Source: Streptomyces sp. NBC_00425
GTDB lineage: Bacteria > Actinomycetota > Actinomycetes > Streptomycetales > Streptomycetaceae
NCBI RefSeq assembly: GCF_036030735.1
Contig: NZ_CP107928.1
Coordinates: 4,712,001-4,776,000 of the forward strand
Direction of reading: 5' to 3'
Length of the DNA stretch: 64,000 nucleotides
The position numbers and the translations under genes were made by a program. The notes under the pieces are model-generated. The model made no database searches. It saw nothing but the letters and a program-made list of their open reading frames with translations, and was not told the origin of the DNA. This document shows positions 1 through 10,657 of the stretch, piece after piece. Within the stretch, counting starts at the first letter, position 1. The number at the start of each line of letters is the position of its first letter.

Positions 1-794
1 TCTTCGCTCTGGCCGTCGCCGGAGCGGGCACGGCGCCCGCGGTCGCGGCGCCCGATCCGACGCTCAAGGCCGTCAGCCTCTCCGGCACCGTGGCGCTCAG
101 CAACTGCTCCGGCTCGCTCGTCCGCTTCCCGAACTCCGTGGACACCGACCCGGCGCTGGTGCTCTCCAACGGCCACTGCAGCAGCCTCATGGACCCGGGA
201 GTGGTCATCACCAACCGGGCGGCCAACCGGCCGTTCAGCCTGCTCGACGCCTCAGGCGCCCAGGTCGCCACACTGAAGGCTGCCAAGCTGGCGTACGGGA
301 CGATGACCGACACGGACGTGGCGGTCTACGAACTCACCACCACCTACGCGGCTGTCAAGAGTTCGTACGGGGTGTCCCCGCTGACCGTGCGGGACACGCA
401 CCCGACCGCCGGTACCGCCATCACCGTGGCGTCCGGCCCCTGGAAGAAGCTCCTCGACTGCGAGCTCGACGGGTTCGTGCACCGCCTCAAGGAGGGCAAG
501 TGGACCTGGAAGGACTCGATCCGCTACACCTCCGCCTGTCAGACCATCGGCGGCACCTCCGGCTCTCCGGTGATCGACCAGGCCACCGGTGAGGTCGTCG
601 CCGTCCACAACACCGGCAACGAGAACGGGGCGTCCTGCACGTTGGACAACCCATGCGAGGTGGATGAGAGGGGCAACGTCACCGTCCGCAAGGGCATCAA
701 CTACGCAGCGCAGACCTACCAGATCCCGGCCTGCTTCACGACCGGCAACCAGCTGAACCTGAGCGCCGCCGGGTGCACCCTGCCGAAGCCTTAG
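1..794 (+). CDS. secreted trypsin-like serine protease, 5' end cut by window
   Basis: The reading frame is open from the first bases of the window. It begins inside a signal peptide (hydrophobic stretch ending in an Ala-rich cleavage region, then APDPTLKAVSLSG), so the true start lies upstream. A chymotrypsin-fold triad is visible: His in SNGHCSS (near base 174), Asp in TDTDVAV, and Ser in GGTSGSPVID. Paired cysteines suggest disulfides in an exported enzyme. The internal GTG at base 90 would remove the signal peptide and is not the likely start. The substrate is unknown. A strong hairpin follows the stop codon, and the next gene converges on it. Confidence 0.85.
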   Translation, partial: FALAVAGAGTAPAVAAPDPTLKAVSLSGTVALSNCSGSLVRFPNSVDTDPALVLSNGHCSSLMDPGVVITNRAANRPFSLLDASGAQVATLKAAKLAYGTMTDTDVAVYELTTTYAAVKSSYGVSPLTVRDTHPTAGTAITVASGPWKKLLDCELDGFVHRLKEGKWTWKDSIRYTSACQTIGGTSGSPVIDQATGEVVAVHNTGNENGASCTLDNPCEVDERGNVTVRKGINYAAQTYQIPACFTTGNQLNLSAAGCTLPKP

Positions 795-868
795 CGCTCC
801 GCGGGGTCGGCCCATTCCGGTCCGCGGGTGCGTGAGGGCCGCTGCTCGCGCACCCGCGGCGGAGCGCT
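793..868 (+). terminator. nested hairpin after the serine protease gene
   Basis: Two nested inverted repeats start at the stop codon: outer arms of 10 bases (793-802 and 859-868) and inner arms of 11 bases (822-832 and 849-859). There is no U-tract, which is usual for terminators in high-GC actinobacteria. Confidence 0.6.
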
Positions 869-930
869 AGTCGATACCGTCCCGCGGCCCGAGGGCGCTG
901 CGGCGGGGCGCGCCGGACGGCCCGCCCGCC

Positions 931-1012
931 CGTCCGTGCGTCCGTGCGTCCGTGCGTCCGTGCGTCCGTGCGTCCGTGCGTCCGTGCGTCCGTGCGTCCG
1001 TGCGTCCGTGCG
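931..1012. repeat. 8-bp tandem repeat, ten copies
   Basis: Ten perfect head-to-tail copies of CGTCCGTG lie in the non-coding gap between the two converging protease genes. Because the unit is not a multiple of three, it reads as pseudo-protein in every frame; those open frames are artefacts. It is a likely variable-number locus formed by replication slippage. The rest of the 795-1200 gap holds only the two hairpins listed separately. Confidence 0.9.
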
Positions 1013-1134
1013 CCGACCGCCCTCTGTCGCGTATCGCGAGAGGCCGTCCGCCAGGACGTGCGCGATCCCGGTGGGCAGCCGCGCGGCGCTCGGAAGTGTC
1101 CGTCCAAGAACTCTTGGAGAGGTCCCGCCAGTCG

Positions 1135-1174
1135 ACGGCCGCGCCGGTCCCGAATTCGGGACCGGCGCGGCCGT
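1135..1174. terminator. 40-bp perfect palindrome between convergent genes
   Basis: The arms 1135-1154 and 1155-1174 are exact reverse complements with no loop, centred on GAATTC. Its place between the ends of two converging genes suggests a bidirectional transcription terminator. Confidence 0.7.
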
Positions 1175-1200
1175 GTGACGCGTCCGGGTCACGATGACGC

Positions 1201-2847
1201 TCAGTTCACGTTGACCGCGCTCCAGGCCGCCGCGACCGTGTCGTACTCCGTGCTGCCCGCGCCGTAGAGGTCGCGGGCGGCGTTCAGGGTGGCCGTCCGC
1301 GCGCCGGCGTACTTCGTCGTGGACGTCATGTAGACGGTCAGTGCGCGGTACCAGATCGCGCCGAGCTTGGCGCGGCCGATGCCCGTGACCGTCAAGCCGT
1401 TGTACGTCGGGGAGTTGTAGGTGACCCCGTTGACGGTCTTGGTGCCGCTGCCCTCCGCGAGGAGGTAGGCGAAGTGGTTGGCGACGCCGGACGAGAAGTG
1501 GACGCTGCGGTTGGCGAGGGAACCGCTCCAGTAGTCCGCGGAGTCGCCGTCCCTGCTGGGCTTGTCCATGTAGCGCAGGGCGTCGCGCCCCAAGCCGGAG
1601 CGGACGACCTTCTCGCCGATCAGGTAGTCGCCGGGGTCCTGCGGGTTCGCCGCGTAGAACTCGACCAGTGTTCCGAAGATGTCGGACGTCGCCTCGTTCA
1701 GACCGCCGGACTCGCCCGAGTAGACCAGTCCGGCGGTTCTCGAGGTCACACCGTGGGACATCTCGTGGGCGGCCACGTCCAGCCCGACCATCGGCCCGAA
1801 GTGGACGCCGTTACCGTCGCCGTACGTCATGCAGAAGCAGTCGTCGGTCCAATACGCGTTGGAGAGTTTGTTGCCGTAGTGGACGCGGTTGTAGGAGCCC
1901 CTGCCGTCGTTGGCGATGCCGTTGCGGCCGTGGACGTCCTTGTAGTAGTCCCAGGTCATGGCGCTGCCGTACTGGGCGTCGAGGGCGACTGTCGAGCGGT
2001 CGGCGGTCGTGCCCGTGCCCCAGTGGTCGTCGTCGTCCGTGAAGAGGGTCAGGGGGACACGGCTGCTGCACGTGCCGCCGCCGCACACGTCCGTCTTGTC
2101 GGCCGCGTCACCGGTGTAGGTGTCGCCGCGCGTGGGGTCCTTGAGCTGGTACGTCGATCCCGAGAGGGTCGTCTCCAGCGGGACGGTGCCGCTGTACAGG
2201 GACTGACCGTCGCCGGCGACGGTCTCCATGGTGTCCCAGGCGTCGAGCTGGGCGCCGGTGCGCGCGTCGGACAGCACCTCGCGGGCGGCCGGGTTGCCGA
2301 GCGCGTCCAGGGCGGCGACGTTCGTGCGCCAGGCCAGTCTTGGGGCACCGTGCAGAGCGTCGACGACGAGTTGGGGTCTGGCCTTCACCTGCTTCAGCGT
2401 CTCGCCGGGCCTGGCCGAGCGCAGGGCGTTCACGGCGACGTCGGCCGCCTTGGGGGCCGACACCTTGGGGGTGGTGCTCGGCAGCGAGATCGCCGCCCTC
2501 GCCGCCCGGTCAGCGCCGCGGTACGTTCCGTCGGGTGCCAGATGGACGACGAAGTCGCCGCCGAGCACGGGGAGTTGGCGGTAGGTACGGTTGTACCGGA
2601 CGTGCTGGGCGCCGTCCTTGTCCACGACCACGTCACTCACGGAGGTGTCCTGCGCGGAGGTGAGGCCCAGGACCGCGGCCCGGTCGGCGAGGACCGCCGC
2701 CGCGTTGTCGAGGGCGGTGGCACGCGTCGGCCTGTCGGCGGCGTCGGCGGCCGGGGAGAGTGCGGCGGCCAGCAGCGTGGCGGTGGTGGCGGCGATGCCG
2801 GCGGCGGCGAGACGGGAACCTCGGACGTGCTGCCGTATCCGACTCAT
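1201..2847 (-). CDS. secreted M4 (thermolysin-like) metallopeptidase
   Basis: A zinc endopeptidase exported as a pre-pro-enzyme. The N-terminus MSRIRQHVRGSRLAAAG is followed by a hydrophobic signal peptide ending SPAADA. Next come FTP/PepSY-like propeptide regions, then the peptidase M4 domain with the zinc/catalytic motif HEMSH near residue 360 and the third zinc ligand in GLNEATSDIFG about 20 residues later. The C-terminal M4 helical domain ends in a typical GAGSTEYDTVAAAWSAVNV. I chose the ATG that opens the signal peptide; an AGGAG lies 12-13 bases upstream. An in-frame extension to base 2955 adds a non-signal-like, Pro-rich stretch and is unlikely. Probably nutritional or developmental proteolysis. 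Confidence 0.92.
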   Translation of the reverse strand: MSRIRQHVRGSRLAAAGIAATTATLLAAALSPAADAADRPTRATALDNAAAVLADRAAVLGLTSAQDTSVSDVVVDKDGAQHVRYNRTYRQLPVLGGDFVVHLAPDGTYRGADRAARAAISLPSTTPKVSAPKAADVAVNALRSARPGETLKQVKARPQLVVDALHGAPRLAWRTNVAALDALGNPAAREVLSDARTGAQLDAWDTMETVAGDGQSLYSGTVPLETTLSGSTYQLKDPTRGDTYTGDAADKTDVCGGGTCSSRVPLTLFTDDDDHWGTGTTADRSTVALDAQYGSAMTWDYYKDVHGRNGIANDGRGSYNRVHYGNKLSNAYWTDDCFCMTYGDGNGVHFGPMVGLDVAAHEMSHGVTSRTAGLVYSGESGGLNEATSDIFGTLVEFYAANPQDPGDYLIGEKVVRSGLGRDALRYMDKPSRDGDSADYWSGSLANRSVHFSSGVANHFAYLLAEGSGTKTVNGVTYNSPTYNGLTVTGIGRAKLGAIWYRALTVYMTSTTKYAGARTATLNAARDLYGAGSTEYDTVAAAWSAVNVN

Positions 2848-3074
2848 CAGTGTCTTCTGTCTCCTGGAGAAATGCCTGGGGGCGCGTGCGGGGCGGGCAC
2901 CCGGGGGGCAGATAAGAGGCGCCGGGGGCAGCGCCGATCTTGTGCTGGCATTCAAGAGGACAGAGACATGTCATGTCCATACCCAATGGACGTGGGCACG
3001 AGAAGGCGGCGACGGGAGAGAATCGCTTCCGTTCCTGGGCGTACGGGTCTGTCCCTGGACGTACGGGACCGTCC

Positions 3075-3260
3075 CCTCCGAGACATCGACGGTTTCGCCT
3101 TCTGCCGTTCGCTGCCGGAGCGCGCGGGCGTCGTCGCCGTCCCGAACGCGGTCTTCTACGACCACAAGGACGAGGGGGCGCCCTTCGTACGATTCGCGTT
3201 CTGCAAACGGACCGACGTCCTCGACAAGGCCGTAGCCCGCCTCGGACGGCGCCTCCTGAC
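3075..3260 (+). pseudogene. C-terminal remnant of a PLP-dependent aminotransferase
   Basis: About 60 codons read DGFAFCRSLPERAGVVAVP...NAVFYDHKDEGAPFVRFAFCKR. This matches the end of class I/II aminotransferases of the kynurenine/DapC-like type, where the last Arg-containing block (RFAFCK) contacts the substrate carboxylate. Everything upstream (PLP lysine domain) is missing and the flanks do not continue the family, so it is a relic. The rest of the 2848-3469 gap shows no gene. Confidence 0.65.
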
Positions 3261-3469
3261 CGCGCCGGCGCGCCCGCCCACAGCCTCCGCCTCGGTTCCC
3301 TCACCCCGGAGGACGGCGTACGACTGCATTGCGTCCGCCGCCACCACCGACGGGCAGGCTGATTCAAGCCAGGTATTGTGGAGGTAAAGCGAGCCCCAAG
3401 GCACATCTTCGCAGGTCCGACGACGAGAACGAGTGCGAGCTCGCTCCTGCCACTGGCCAATTCCATGAC

Positions 3470-3501
3470 GATCAAGTGATCCATGGTGTGGTCAAGTGAT
3501 C
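3470..3501. promoter_or_regulatory. paired TCAAGTGATC sites, possible operator
   Basis: TCAAGTGATC occurs twice with its starts exactly 20 bases apart, about two helical turns. The first copy is part of the palindrome GATCA-AG-TGATC. It lies about 210 bases upstream of the small secreted-protein gene and could bind a regulator of that locus. No regulator gene is adjacent. Confidence 0.35.
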
Positions 3502-3600
3502 GATTTGCAGATAGCGTGCAAGCGTGCCAGGCACTCGAAGGTTGAACTGCCGAGCACCATCGGACTCCTCATCGACCGTGCGGAGTCCGGAAGATTTCTG

Positions 3601-3708
3601 TAATCGGGGGAATGAAGTCCGGGGGGACCTTTCGGTTTCCACGCCTGTGCAGGTCGCCCATGTGGGCTTCCTTCCCCTTGCGACGACGCAAGGTAGGGTG
3701 TAACTCGA
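3601..3708 (+). promoter_or_regulatory. leader of the secreted-protein gene (copy A of a duplicated leader)
   Basis: This untranslated region closely resembles bases 4607-4709: an ATCGGGGGAA-type start, the shared block CTTTCGGTTTCCACGCCTGT, then GTGGGCTTCCT-like and CCCCTTGCGA-like blocks, ending just before an ATGAA(T/C)CGCA start codon context. Self-complementary pieces (for example GAAGCCC with GGGCTTC in copy B) suggest a folded RNA leader. Conservation of non-coding DNA in two places argues for a regulatory role or for a recent duplication. Confidence 0.5.
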
Positions 3709-4137
3709 ATGAATCGCAATACTCTGCGGATGGCGGCGGTTTCGGCTGTCACCGCCGTTGCTCTCGGCGGTACCGCCGGCCTGGCCCAGGCTTCCGAGGC
3801 CCGTGCAGCCGCACCTCAGACCGTCTCGGTCACGCAGCAGGTCGACGCCCAGCAGGCCGCGCGTACCCTGCTGGCGAGCCCGCTGGCCGTCAACCTCTCG
3901 GCCGTCGAGCGGACCGAGCTGAACGCGATCGCCAGTGGCGAGCGCGCAGAAGCCCGCATCAGCTGGAGCGCCATCAGGGCTGCCTTCAGCAGGGTCGCCG
4001 GCTTCGCGAGGGCCATCGCCGGCACGTACACGAAGTTCAAGGAGTGGTACGACGCCCTGTCCTGGTGGCAGAAGGCCCCGCTGAGGGCCATCACTCCCGG
4101 CCTGACGCTCCTGGACATCTACAACGCTCTCCACTGA
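3709..4137 (+). CDS. small secreted protein with amphipathic, Trp-rich C-terminus
   Basis: 142 residues. It begins MNRNTLRMAAVSAVTAVALG, a signal peptide with cleavage expected after AQA or at SEARAAA. The mature part has a helical, basic C-terminal half with aromatic clusters (KFKEWYDALSWWQKAPLRAI) ending LLDIYNALH. There are no cysteines, so lantibiotic-type rings are excluded. I do not recognise the family. A small membrane protein and a two-component ABC exporter follow on the same strand. That context fits an exported bioactive peptide with an immunity or transport system, but the function is inference. The start is supported by the signal peptide and by the same start context in the duplicated copy. 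Confidence 0.7.
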   Translation: MNRNTLRMAAVSAVTAVALGGTAGLAQASEARAAAPQTVSVTQQVDAQQAARTLLASPLAVNLSAVERTELNAIASGERAEARISWSAIRAAFSRVAGFARAIAGTYTKFKEWYDALSWWQKAPLRAITPGLTLLDIYNALH

Positions 4138-4267
4138 TGACGGCTGATCAGGGGACTCTTTCGCTTGCACTCTCCGGCTGACCGCCTGAGCGAGTGAGTG
4201 GCGTCGGTGGGGTTCGCCCAGGTGGACCCCACCAGCGCGAGACCAAGGAAACGATGGAGCATCAAGG

Positions 4268-4543
4268 ATGACCGACACCGTGTCCCCCCGCGCAGCCACC
4301 GAAGGCACGTGGGCGCTACCCCTTCTGGCCCTCGCGCCGTTGACTGCCATCAGACTCCTCGCGGACCCCTCCGCGCCATGGCCCATCATTTCGTGGGGGA
4401 TATTCGCCCTGGCTGTCTCGTTGGTGGCCATTGGATGGGCAGCGGTGTTCCGCCACGGGATGGGCAGGCCTGCGGCACGAGGCACGTGCATTCTTGTGCA
4501 CGTGGTTCTGGTCTGGCATTTCATTTCTCTGGTGCAGCAATAG
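4268..4543 (+). CDS. small integral membrane protein, about three TM helices
   Basis: 91 residues, mostly hydrophobic: segments around ALPLLALAPLTAIRLL, PIISWGIFALAVSLVAIGWA and CILVHVVLVWHFISLV. An upstream GGAG about nine bases before the ATG sets the start. It sits between the secreted-protein gene and the ABC exporter genes, all on the plus strand, so it may be an immunity or accessory membrane protein for that locus. No family recognised. Confidence 0.6.
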   Translation: MTDTVSPRAATEGTWALPLLALAPLTAIRLLADPSAPWPIISWGIFALAVSLVAIGWAAVFRHGMGRPAARGTCILVHVVLVWHFISLVQQ

Positions 4544-4606
4544 GCCAGAGAATGCAGCAGTGAACCAGGGCCGACACATTCACGATATTCGCCGCGTAGT
4601 CAAATG

Positions 4607-4709
4607 AAGCGTATCGGGGGAAGAAGCCCGGAGGGCCTTTCGGTTTCCACGCCTGTCCAGGCTCTCGCGTGGGCTTCCTCCCCCTTGCGATGACGCAACA
4701 GAAGCGTAC
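4607..4709 (+). promoter_or_regulatory. leader copy B, ahead of the ABC transporter genes
   Basis: Imperfect duplicate of the leader in front of the secreted-protein gene. It keeps the exact 20-base block CTTTCGGTTTCCACGCCTGT and the order of the flanking blocks. GAAGCCC near its start can pair with GGGCTTC near its end. It probably drives the exporter genes in step with the secreted-protein gene. Confidence 0.5.
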
Positions 4710-4799
4710 ATGAACCGCAGCAATCTGAGTACGGCTGCTTTTTCGGTCAAAGTCTCCACCGACCGGCCGGTTGGCCGACCGCTTGAAGGAATCTTCGCA
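4710..4799 (+). pseudogene. truncated duplicate start of the secreted-protein gene
   Basis: Directly after leader copy B the frame opens MNRSNLSTAAFSVKVSTDRP, matching MNRNTLRMAAVSAVT at the start of the secreted protein, then loses similarity. It runs in frame into the ABC ATPase. The signal-peptide hydrophobic core is not preserved. Either it is a relic of a duplicated structural gene, or it is an N-terminal extension of the ATPase. Confidence 0.5.
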
Positions 4800-5714
4800 G
4801 TGAAGAAGGGTGACGCACTCGTCGAGGCCAGGAGTCTCGGCCATTCGTTCGGCGCCAAACGGGTCGTGGATGACGTTTCACTGACCCTCCGTGCTGGTGA
4901 GGTGACCGGCTTCGTCGGAGCCAACGGAGCGGGTAAGACGACGACGATCCAGCTCATGCTGGGCCTCGTGCAGGGTGAAGGGCGAACCCTGTTTCTCGGC
5001 AGACCGCTGCACGAGTGGGGCGCGCCCGGGACTGTCGTCGGCGCGGTACTGGGAGGCGTTGCGGGCCACCCCCAGCACCGCCTGCGCGCCCATTTGCGCA
5101 TGGTGGCGGCCGGATCAGCAGTGCCGGACGAACGCGTCGACGAGCTGCTGGAGACTGTGGGGCTGGTCGATGCCGGCCGGCTGAAGCTGTCCGAACTGTC
5201 CCTGGGCATGGCCCAGCGCGCGGGCATCGCACAGGCGCTGCTGGGTGATCCGCCCGTGCTGGTCCTCGACGAGCCCGCGAACGGGCTCGATCCCCATTCG
5301 ATCCGCTGGCTGCGGGAATTCCTGCGTGCCCAGGCGGCGCAGGGGCGGGCGGTGCTGGTGTCGAGTCACCTCCTGGGAGAGATGGAACAGTTGGCCGATC
5401 AGGCGGTGGTGCTGAGCCTCGGCCGCGTCGTGGCGGCCGCGCCCATGACCGAGGTGCTTGCCCGGGCGGCCGGTCGGCGCGTGGTGATCATCGAGACACC
5501 GGAACTACCCGCACTGACCCGGCTGCTGGCAGAACACGGTGGTCACCTCTCGCCCACCGGCGGGCCGGGCGCGACCGTCACGGGGCTGGACCGTGCACGG
5601 ATCGCCACGCTCGCCATGGAAGGCGGGGTGCCGTTGTACTGGCTGCAAGAGGAAAGGCCGTCTCTGGAGGACTTCTATCTGGGCGTAGCGGAAGAGGAGT
5701 TCAGGATCTCGTGA
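4800..5714 (+). CDS. ABC transporter ATP-binding protein
   Basis: ATPase subunit of an ABC-2 type exporter on the inner face of the membrane. Visible motifs are Walker A GANGAGKTTTIQL, signature LSLGMAQRAGIAQAL, Walker B VLVLDEPANGLDP and the switch His in VSSHLL. The C-terminal region resembles the drug/peptide exporter ATPases. I prefer the GTG start (VKKGDALVEARSLGHSF) because a GAAGGA lies about nine bases upstream and the fold begins there. An in-frame ATG at 4710 would add the duplicated leader-peptide relic. Its stop codon overlaps the start of the permease gene (GTGA), so the two are translationally coupled. Confidence 0.9.
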   Translation: MKKGDALVEARSLGHSFGAKRVVDDVSLTLRAGEVTGFVGANGAGKTTTIQLMLGLVQGEGRTLFLGRPLHEWGAPGTVVGAVLGGVAGHPQHRLRAHLRMVAAGSAVPDERVDELLETVGLVDAGRLKLSELSLGMAQRAGIAQALLGDPPVLVLDEPANGLDPHSIRWLREFLRAQAAQGRAVLVSSHLLGEMEQLADQAVVLSLGRVVAAAPMTEVLARAAGRRVVIIETPELPALTRLLAEHGGHLSPTGGPGATVTGLDRARIATLAMEGGVPLYWLQEERPSLEDFYLGVAEEEFRIS

Positions 5715-6577
5715 CATCTGTCGTACTGAAGGCTCCGGTTGCCGTCAGGCCCACCGAGGCGTTTCGCAGGGCGTGCCGGTACGAATGGCGGCATCTGGCC
5801 GAACTGCGCTCGACGTGGATCTTGCTCGGCGTGGTGGCGGTCCTGAGTCTGCTGACCGGGATCACTGTCCTGCTCGACCTGCGCGGACAAAGCGCGGTCA
5901 GCTCCGCGACCGTGGCGGACACGATCGCGTGGACCCCGCTGGCGACGCAGATCCCGGCCCTGTGCTTCTTCGTCCTGGTGTTGGGCACCGGGCCGGTCTC
6001 GACCGACCTCCTGTCAGGCGCCGGACGGACAACCTGGCTGGCTGTGAACGGGCGTCGCACCGCATATGCGGCAAAGTGTGCGGTCGGCTTCGCCGTCGGC
6101 TCCGGTGTGGCCGCCATCAGCGCCCTGACGGGAGGGCTTTCCTGCGCGGTGACTCTGGCGGTGGCCGGTGCCCCCCAGCCTGGATGGACAGAGATCCTCG
6201 CGCCTGCCGCACGGTTCGTCGGGTGGATGGGCTGCTGGGCGCTGCTCTGCATGGCCATGGTCGCCGTACTGCGAAGCCGTATCGCCTCAGTGCTGTTCCT
6301 GGTCCTGTGGCCGCTTCTCGGCGAGCGCCTCACGGGCGTGCTGCTCGGATACGTCCCGGGACTGGAGGGCGCGAAGAACTGGCTGCCGTTCGCGGCGGGG
6401 CGAGCGATGCTCACCGATCTGTCGACCGTCTCGGGCGAGGACAAGGCGTTTGCACGGGCACTGGTCGGCTCCCACCTGTCCACGTCGGTCGCCGTAGCAG
6501 TGTTCTTCCTGTACACCGCGGTCTTTACGGCCGTGGGACTGTGGGCGTACTGCCGGAGGGACGCCCGAGCGGGCTGA
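5711..6577 (+). CDS. ABC-2 type permease, membrane subunit
   Basis: 288 residues with about six hydrophobic segments (for example WILLGVVAVLSLLTGITVLLD, IPALCFFVLVLGTGPVSTDL, SVAVAVFFLYTAVFTAVGLWAY). The N-terminal FRRACRYEWRHLAELRSTW is typical of ABC-2 permeases with a conserved element before TM1. The GTG start overlaps the ATPase stop by four bases. With the ATPase it should form an exporter, plausibly for the small secreted protein encoded upstream or for self-protection. A 17-bp-arm hairpin terminates the operon. Confidence 0.85.
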   Translation: MTSVVLKAPVAVRPTEAFRRACRYEWRHLAELRSTWILLGVVAVLSLLTGITVLLDLRGQSAVSSATVADTIAWTPLATQIPALCFFVLVLGTGPVSTDLLSGAGRTTWLAVNGRRTAYAAKCAVGFAVGSGVAAISALTGGLSCAVTLAVAGAPQPGWTEILAPAARFVGWMGCWALLCMAMVAVLRSRIASVLFLVLWPLLGERLTGVLLGYVPGLEGAKNWLPFAAGRAMLTDLSTVSGEDKAFARALVGSHLSTSVAVAVFFLYTAVFTAVGLWAYCRRDARAG

Positions 6578-6666
6578 CCGCATCTCCCGCCCCGCGGCGC
6601 ACCGACGGAGATCAGTCGGCCTGCGGCGGTCGACTTCGGGATCCTGTTCGGGCTGCCCGAACGGAA

Positions 6667-6703
6667 ACGGGCGTCCGTCCACAGGGTGTGGACGGACGCC
6701 CGT
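6667..6703. terminator. bidirectional hairpin terminator
   Basis: Perfect 17-bp arms (6667-6683 and 6687-6703) around a GGG loop, between the convergent permease and YbjN genes. Confidence 0.8.
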
Positions 6704-6727
6704 CGACGTACAGGCAGGTCGCCGGTG

Positions 6728-7273
6728 CTACTCGGCGCCCTCGGCGCCGTCCTCGGGCTTCTCGCCGGCCTCGTTGACGGCCGACTCCAGGCCCAGCTGC
6801 TCCACGAGCCACTTGTCGAACTCGATGGCCGCGCGCACCCAGCTCACCGTCGAGGAGACGAACAGCTCGATGTTGACCCCGGCGCCGATCAGCAGCTGCG
6901 CCTCGCCGATGAGGCGGACGGTGCCGTCGTCGTGGGTGTGGGTGTAGACCTTCGGCCACAGGGTGCGGCGGTTCCAGTCGTCGATCGACTCGAGCAGCTG
7001 CACCTTGTCGTCGATCTTGTGGGCCCGGTCGAAGAACGTCCGCACCGAGTAGACCGCCTGGTCACCCTCGCCGCGGAACATGAAGTACGTACGGAACTCC
7101 TCCCACGGCGCCGCGAGGTCACCCTCGTCGTCGACGACGTACTTCAGCTCCATCTGGTCGAGGAGCTGCTTCACGAGGTCCTGATCCGGGACGACGGGGC
7201 CCGCCGGTCCACCCTGGGGCTCCGGCTCTGGCTGGCCCCCGAAGTTCGGAATCGAGGACGGGTCGATGCTCAC
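6728..7273 (-). CDS. YbjN domain protein
   Basis: Member of the YbjN/type III secretion chaperone-like fold family common in actinobacteria; its molecular role is not established. The core runs from about residue 30 (DLVKQLLDQMELKYVVDDEG) through FRTYFMFRGEGDQAVYSV and LLIGAGVNIELFVSSTVSWV, and the C-terminus is acidic. I chose the GTG giving VSIDPSSIPNFGG because GAAGGGAA lies eight bases upstream; the longer ORF start has no such site. Single gene, divergent from the next one. Confidence 0.8.
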   Translation of the reverse strand: MSIDPSSIPNFGGQPEPEPQGGPAGPVVPDQDLVKQLLDQMELKYVVDDEGDLAAPWEEFRTYFMFRGEGDQAVYSVRTFFDRAHKIDDKVQLLESIDDWNRRTLWPKVYTHTHDDGTVRLIGEAQLLIGAGVNIELFVSSTVSWVRAAIEFDKWLVEQLGLESAVNEAGEKPEDGAEGAE

Positions 7274-7414
7274 CGTGATTTTCCCTTCGTACGGATCCTG
7301 CCATCCTCCCCCATGCGGGGAGGGGGGTGGCAAGCCCCGCCGGGGCTGTCAGCCGTGAGCTGACATGATCCGGCCTGTCGTACCAAGGGGCGGTGAAGAA
7401 TGGAGGGGGATCGC

Positions 7415-7945
7415 ATGGAGAAGAACGAGCGAAGCGATACGGGCGAGCGGCCGGGGGCGGACGTGCGGCCGGGGCCCGCGGGCCGGACCAGGTGGGGTCT
7501 GGTGGCGGCGATCCTGGCTCTTCCGGTGCTGGTGGTGGTCGGCCTGCTGGTGCTGGTGGGCGTCTGGGTGCTGACCGACGACGAGGAGACGGACGGGACC
7601 CGTCTGAAGGACGTGCCCTGCGCCCAGGCGCTGGCGTTCGGCGGGGCCGAGCTGCCGACGGACGTCCGGGACGCGAAGTGCACGGTGCAGTCCTGGTTGG
7701 ACACCGATTACCAGGCCGACTTCCGCATGCCTCGCGGGGGCGTGAGCGCCTGGCTGACGGACGCCTACCCCGAGGCGCCACGGCCGGGGGGCCCGGGCAC
7801 CGAGGCCTGCGGGTCCGGCGTGGACTACTGCTTCCAGCTCGACGTCACCCAGCGTCCGGGGGTGGAGGCCTACTACGTCAACGTGAACGTGACGTACGAG
7901 AACGCCGAGACCGCGCGGGTGCGGTACTCGGCGTTCACGACATGA
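7415..7945 (+). CDS. membrane-anchored protein with extracytoplasmic Cys-containing domain
   Basis: 176 residues. A charged cytoplasmic N-terminus is followed by one TM helix (LVAAILALPVLVVVGLLVLV) and an outside domain with four cysteines (DVPCAQAL, DAKCTVQ, EACGSGVDYCFQL) that could form two disulfides. The ATG at 7415 has GGAGGGGG just upstream; an earlier in-frame ATG at 7400 overlaps that site. No family recognised. Confidence 0.7.
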   Translation: MEKNERSDTGERPGADVRPGPAGRTRWGLVAAILALPVLVVVGLLVLVGVWVLTDDEETDGTRLKDVPCAQALAFGGAELPTDVRDAKCTVQSWLDTDYQADFRMPRGGVSAWLTDAYPEAPRPGGPGTEACGSGVDYCFQLDVTQRPGVEAYYVNVNVTYENAETARVRYSAFTT

Positions 7946-7992
7946 CCTGAGCGGGAGCGAGGGAAGACGGGCGGGGGAGGCGGGCGGGGACG

Positions 7993-10596
<2,604 letters not shown>

Positions 10597-10657
10597 GTTC
10601 GCTGTCTCCTCCTTGCGTCAGCGCTCTCCCGGTACTGACTCAGTCAGCGTACACAAA

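Noticed and set aside
828..1267. Overlapping open frames full of VRPC/VRAS or RTHGRTDA repeats on both strands
   Set aside because: They are translations of the 8-bp tandem repeat, open in all frames because of its composition, not genes.
1474..3387. Long plus-strand open frame opposite the M4 protease
   Set aside because: Antisense shadow caused by high GC; only its last 60 codons (aminotransferase tail) carry real similarity.
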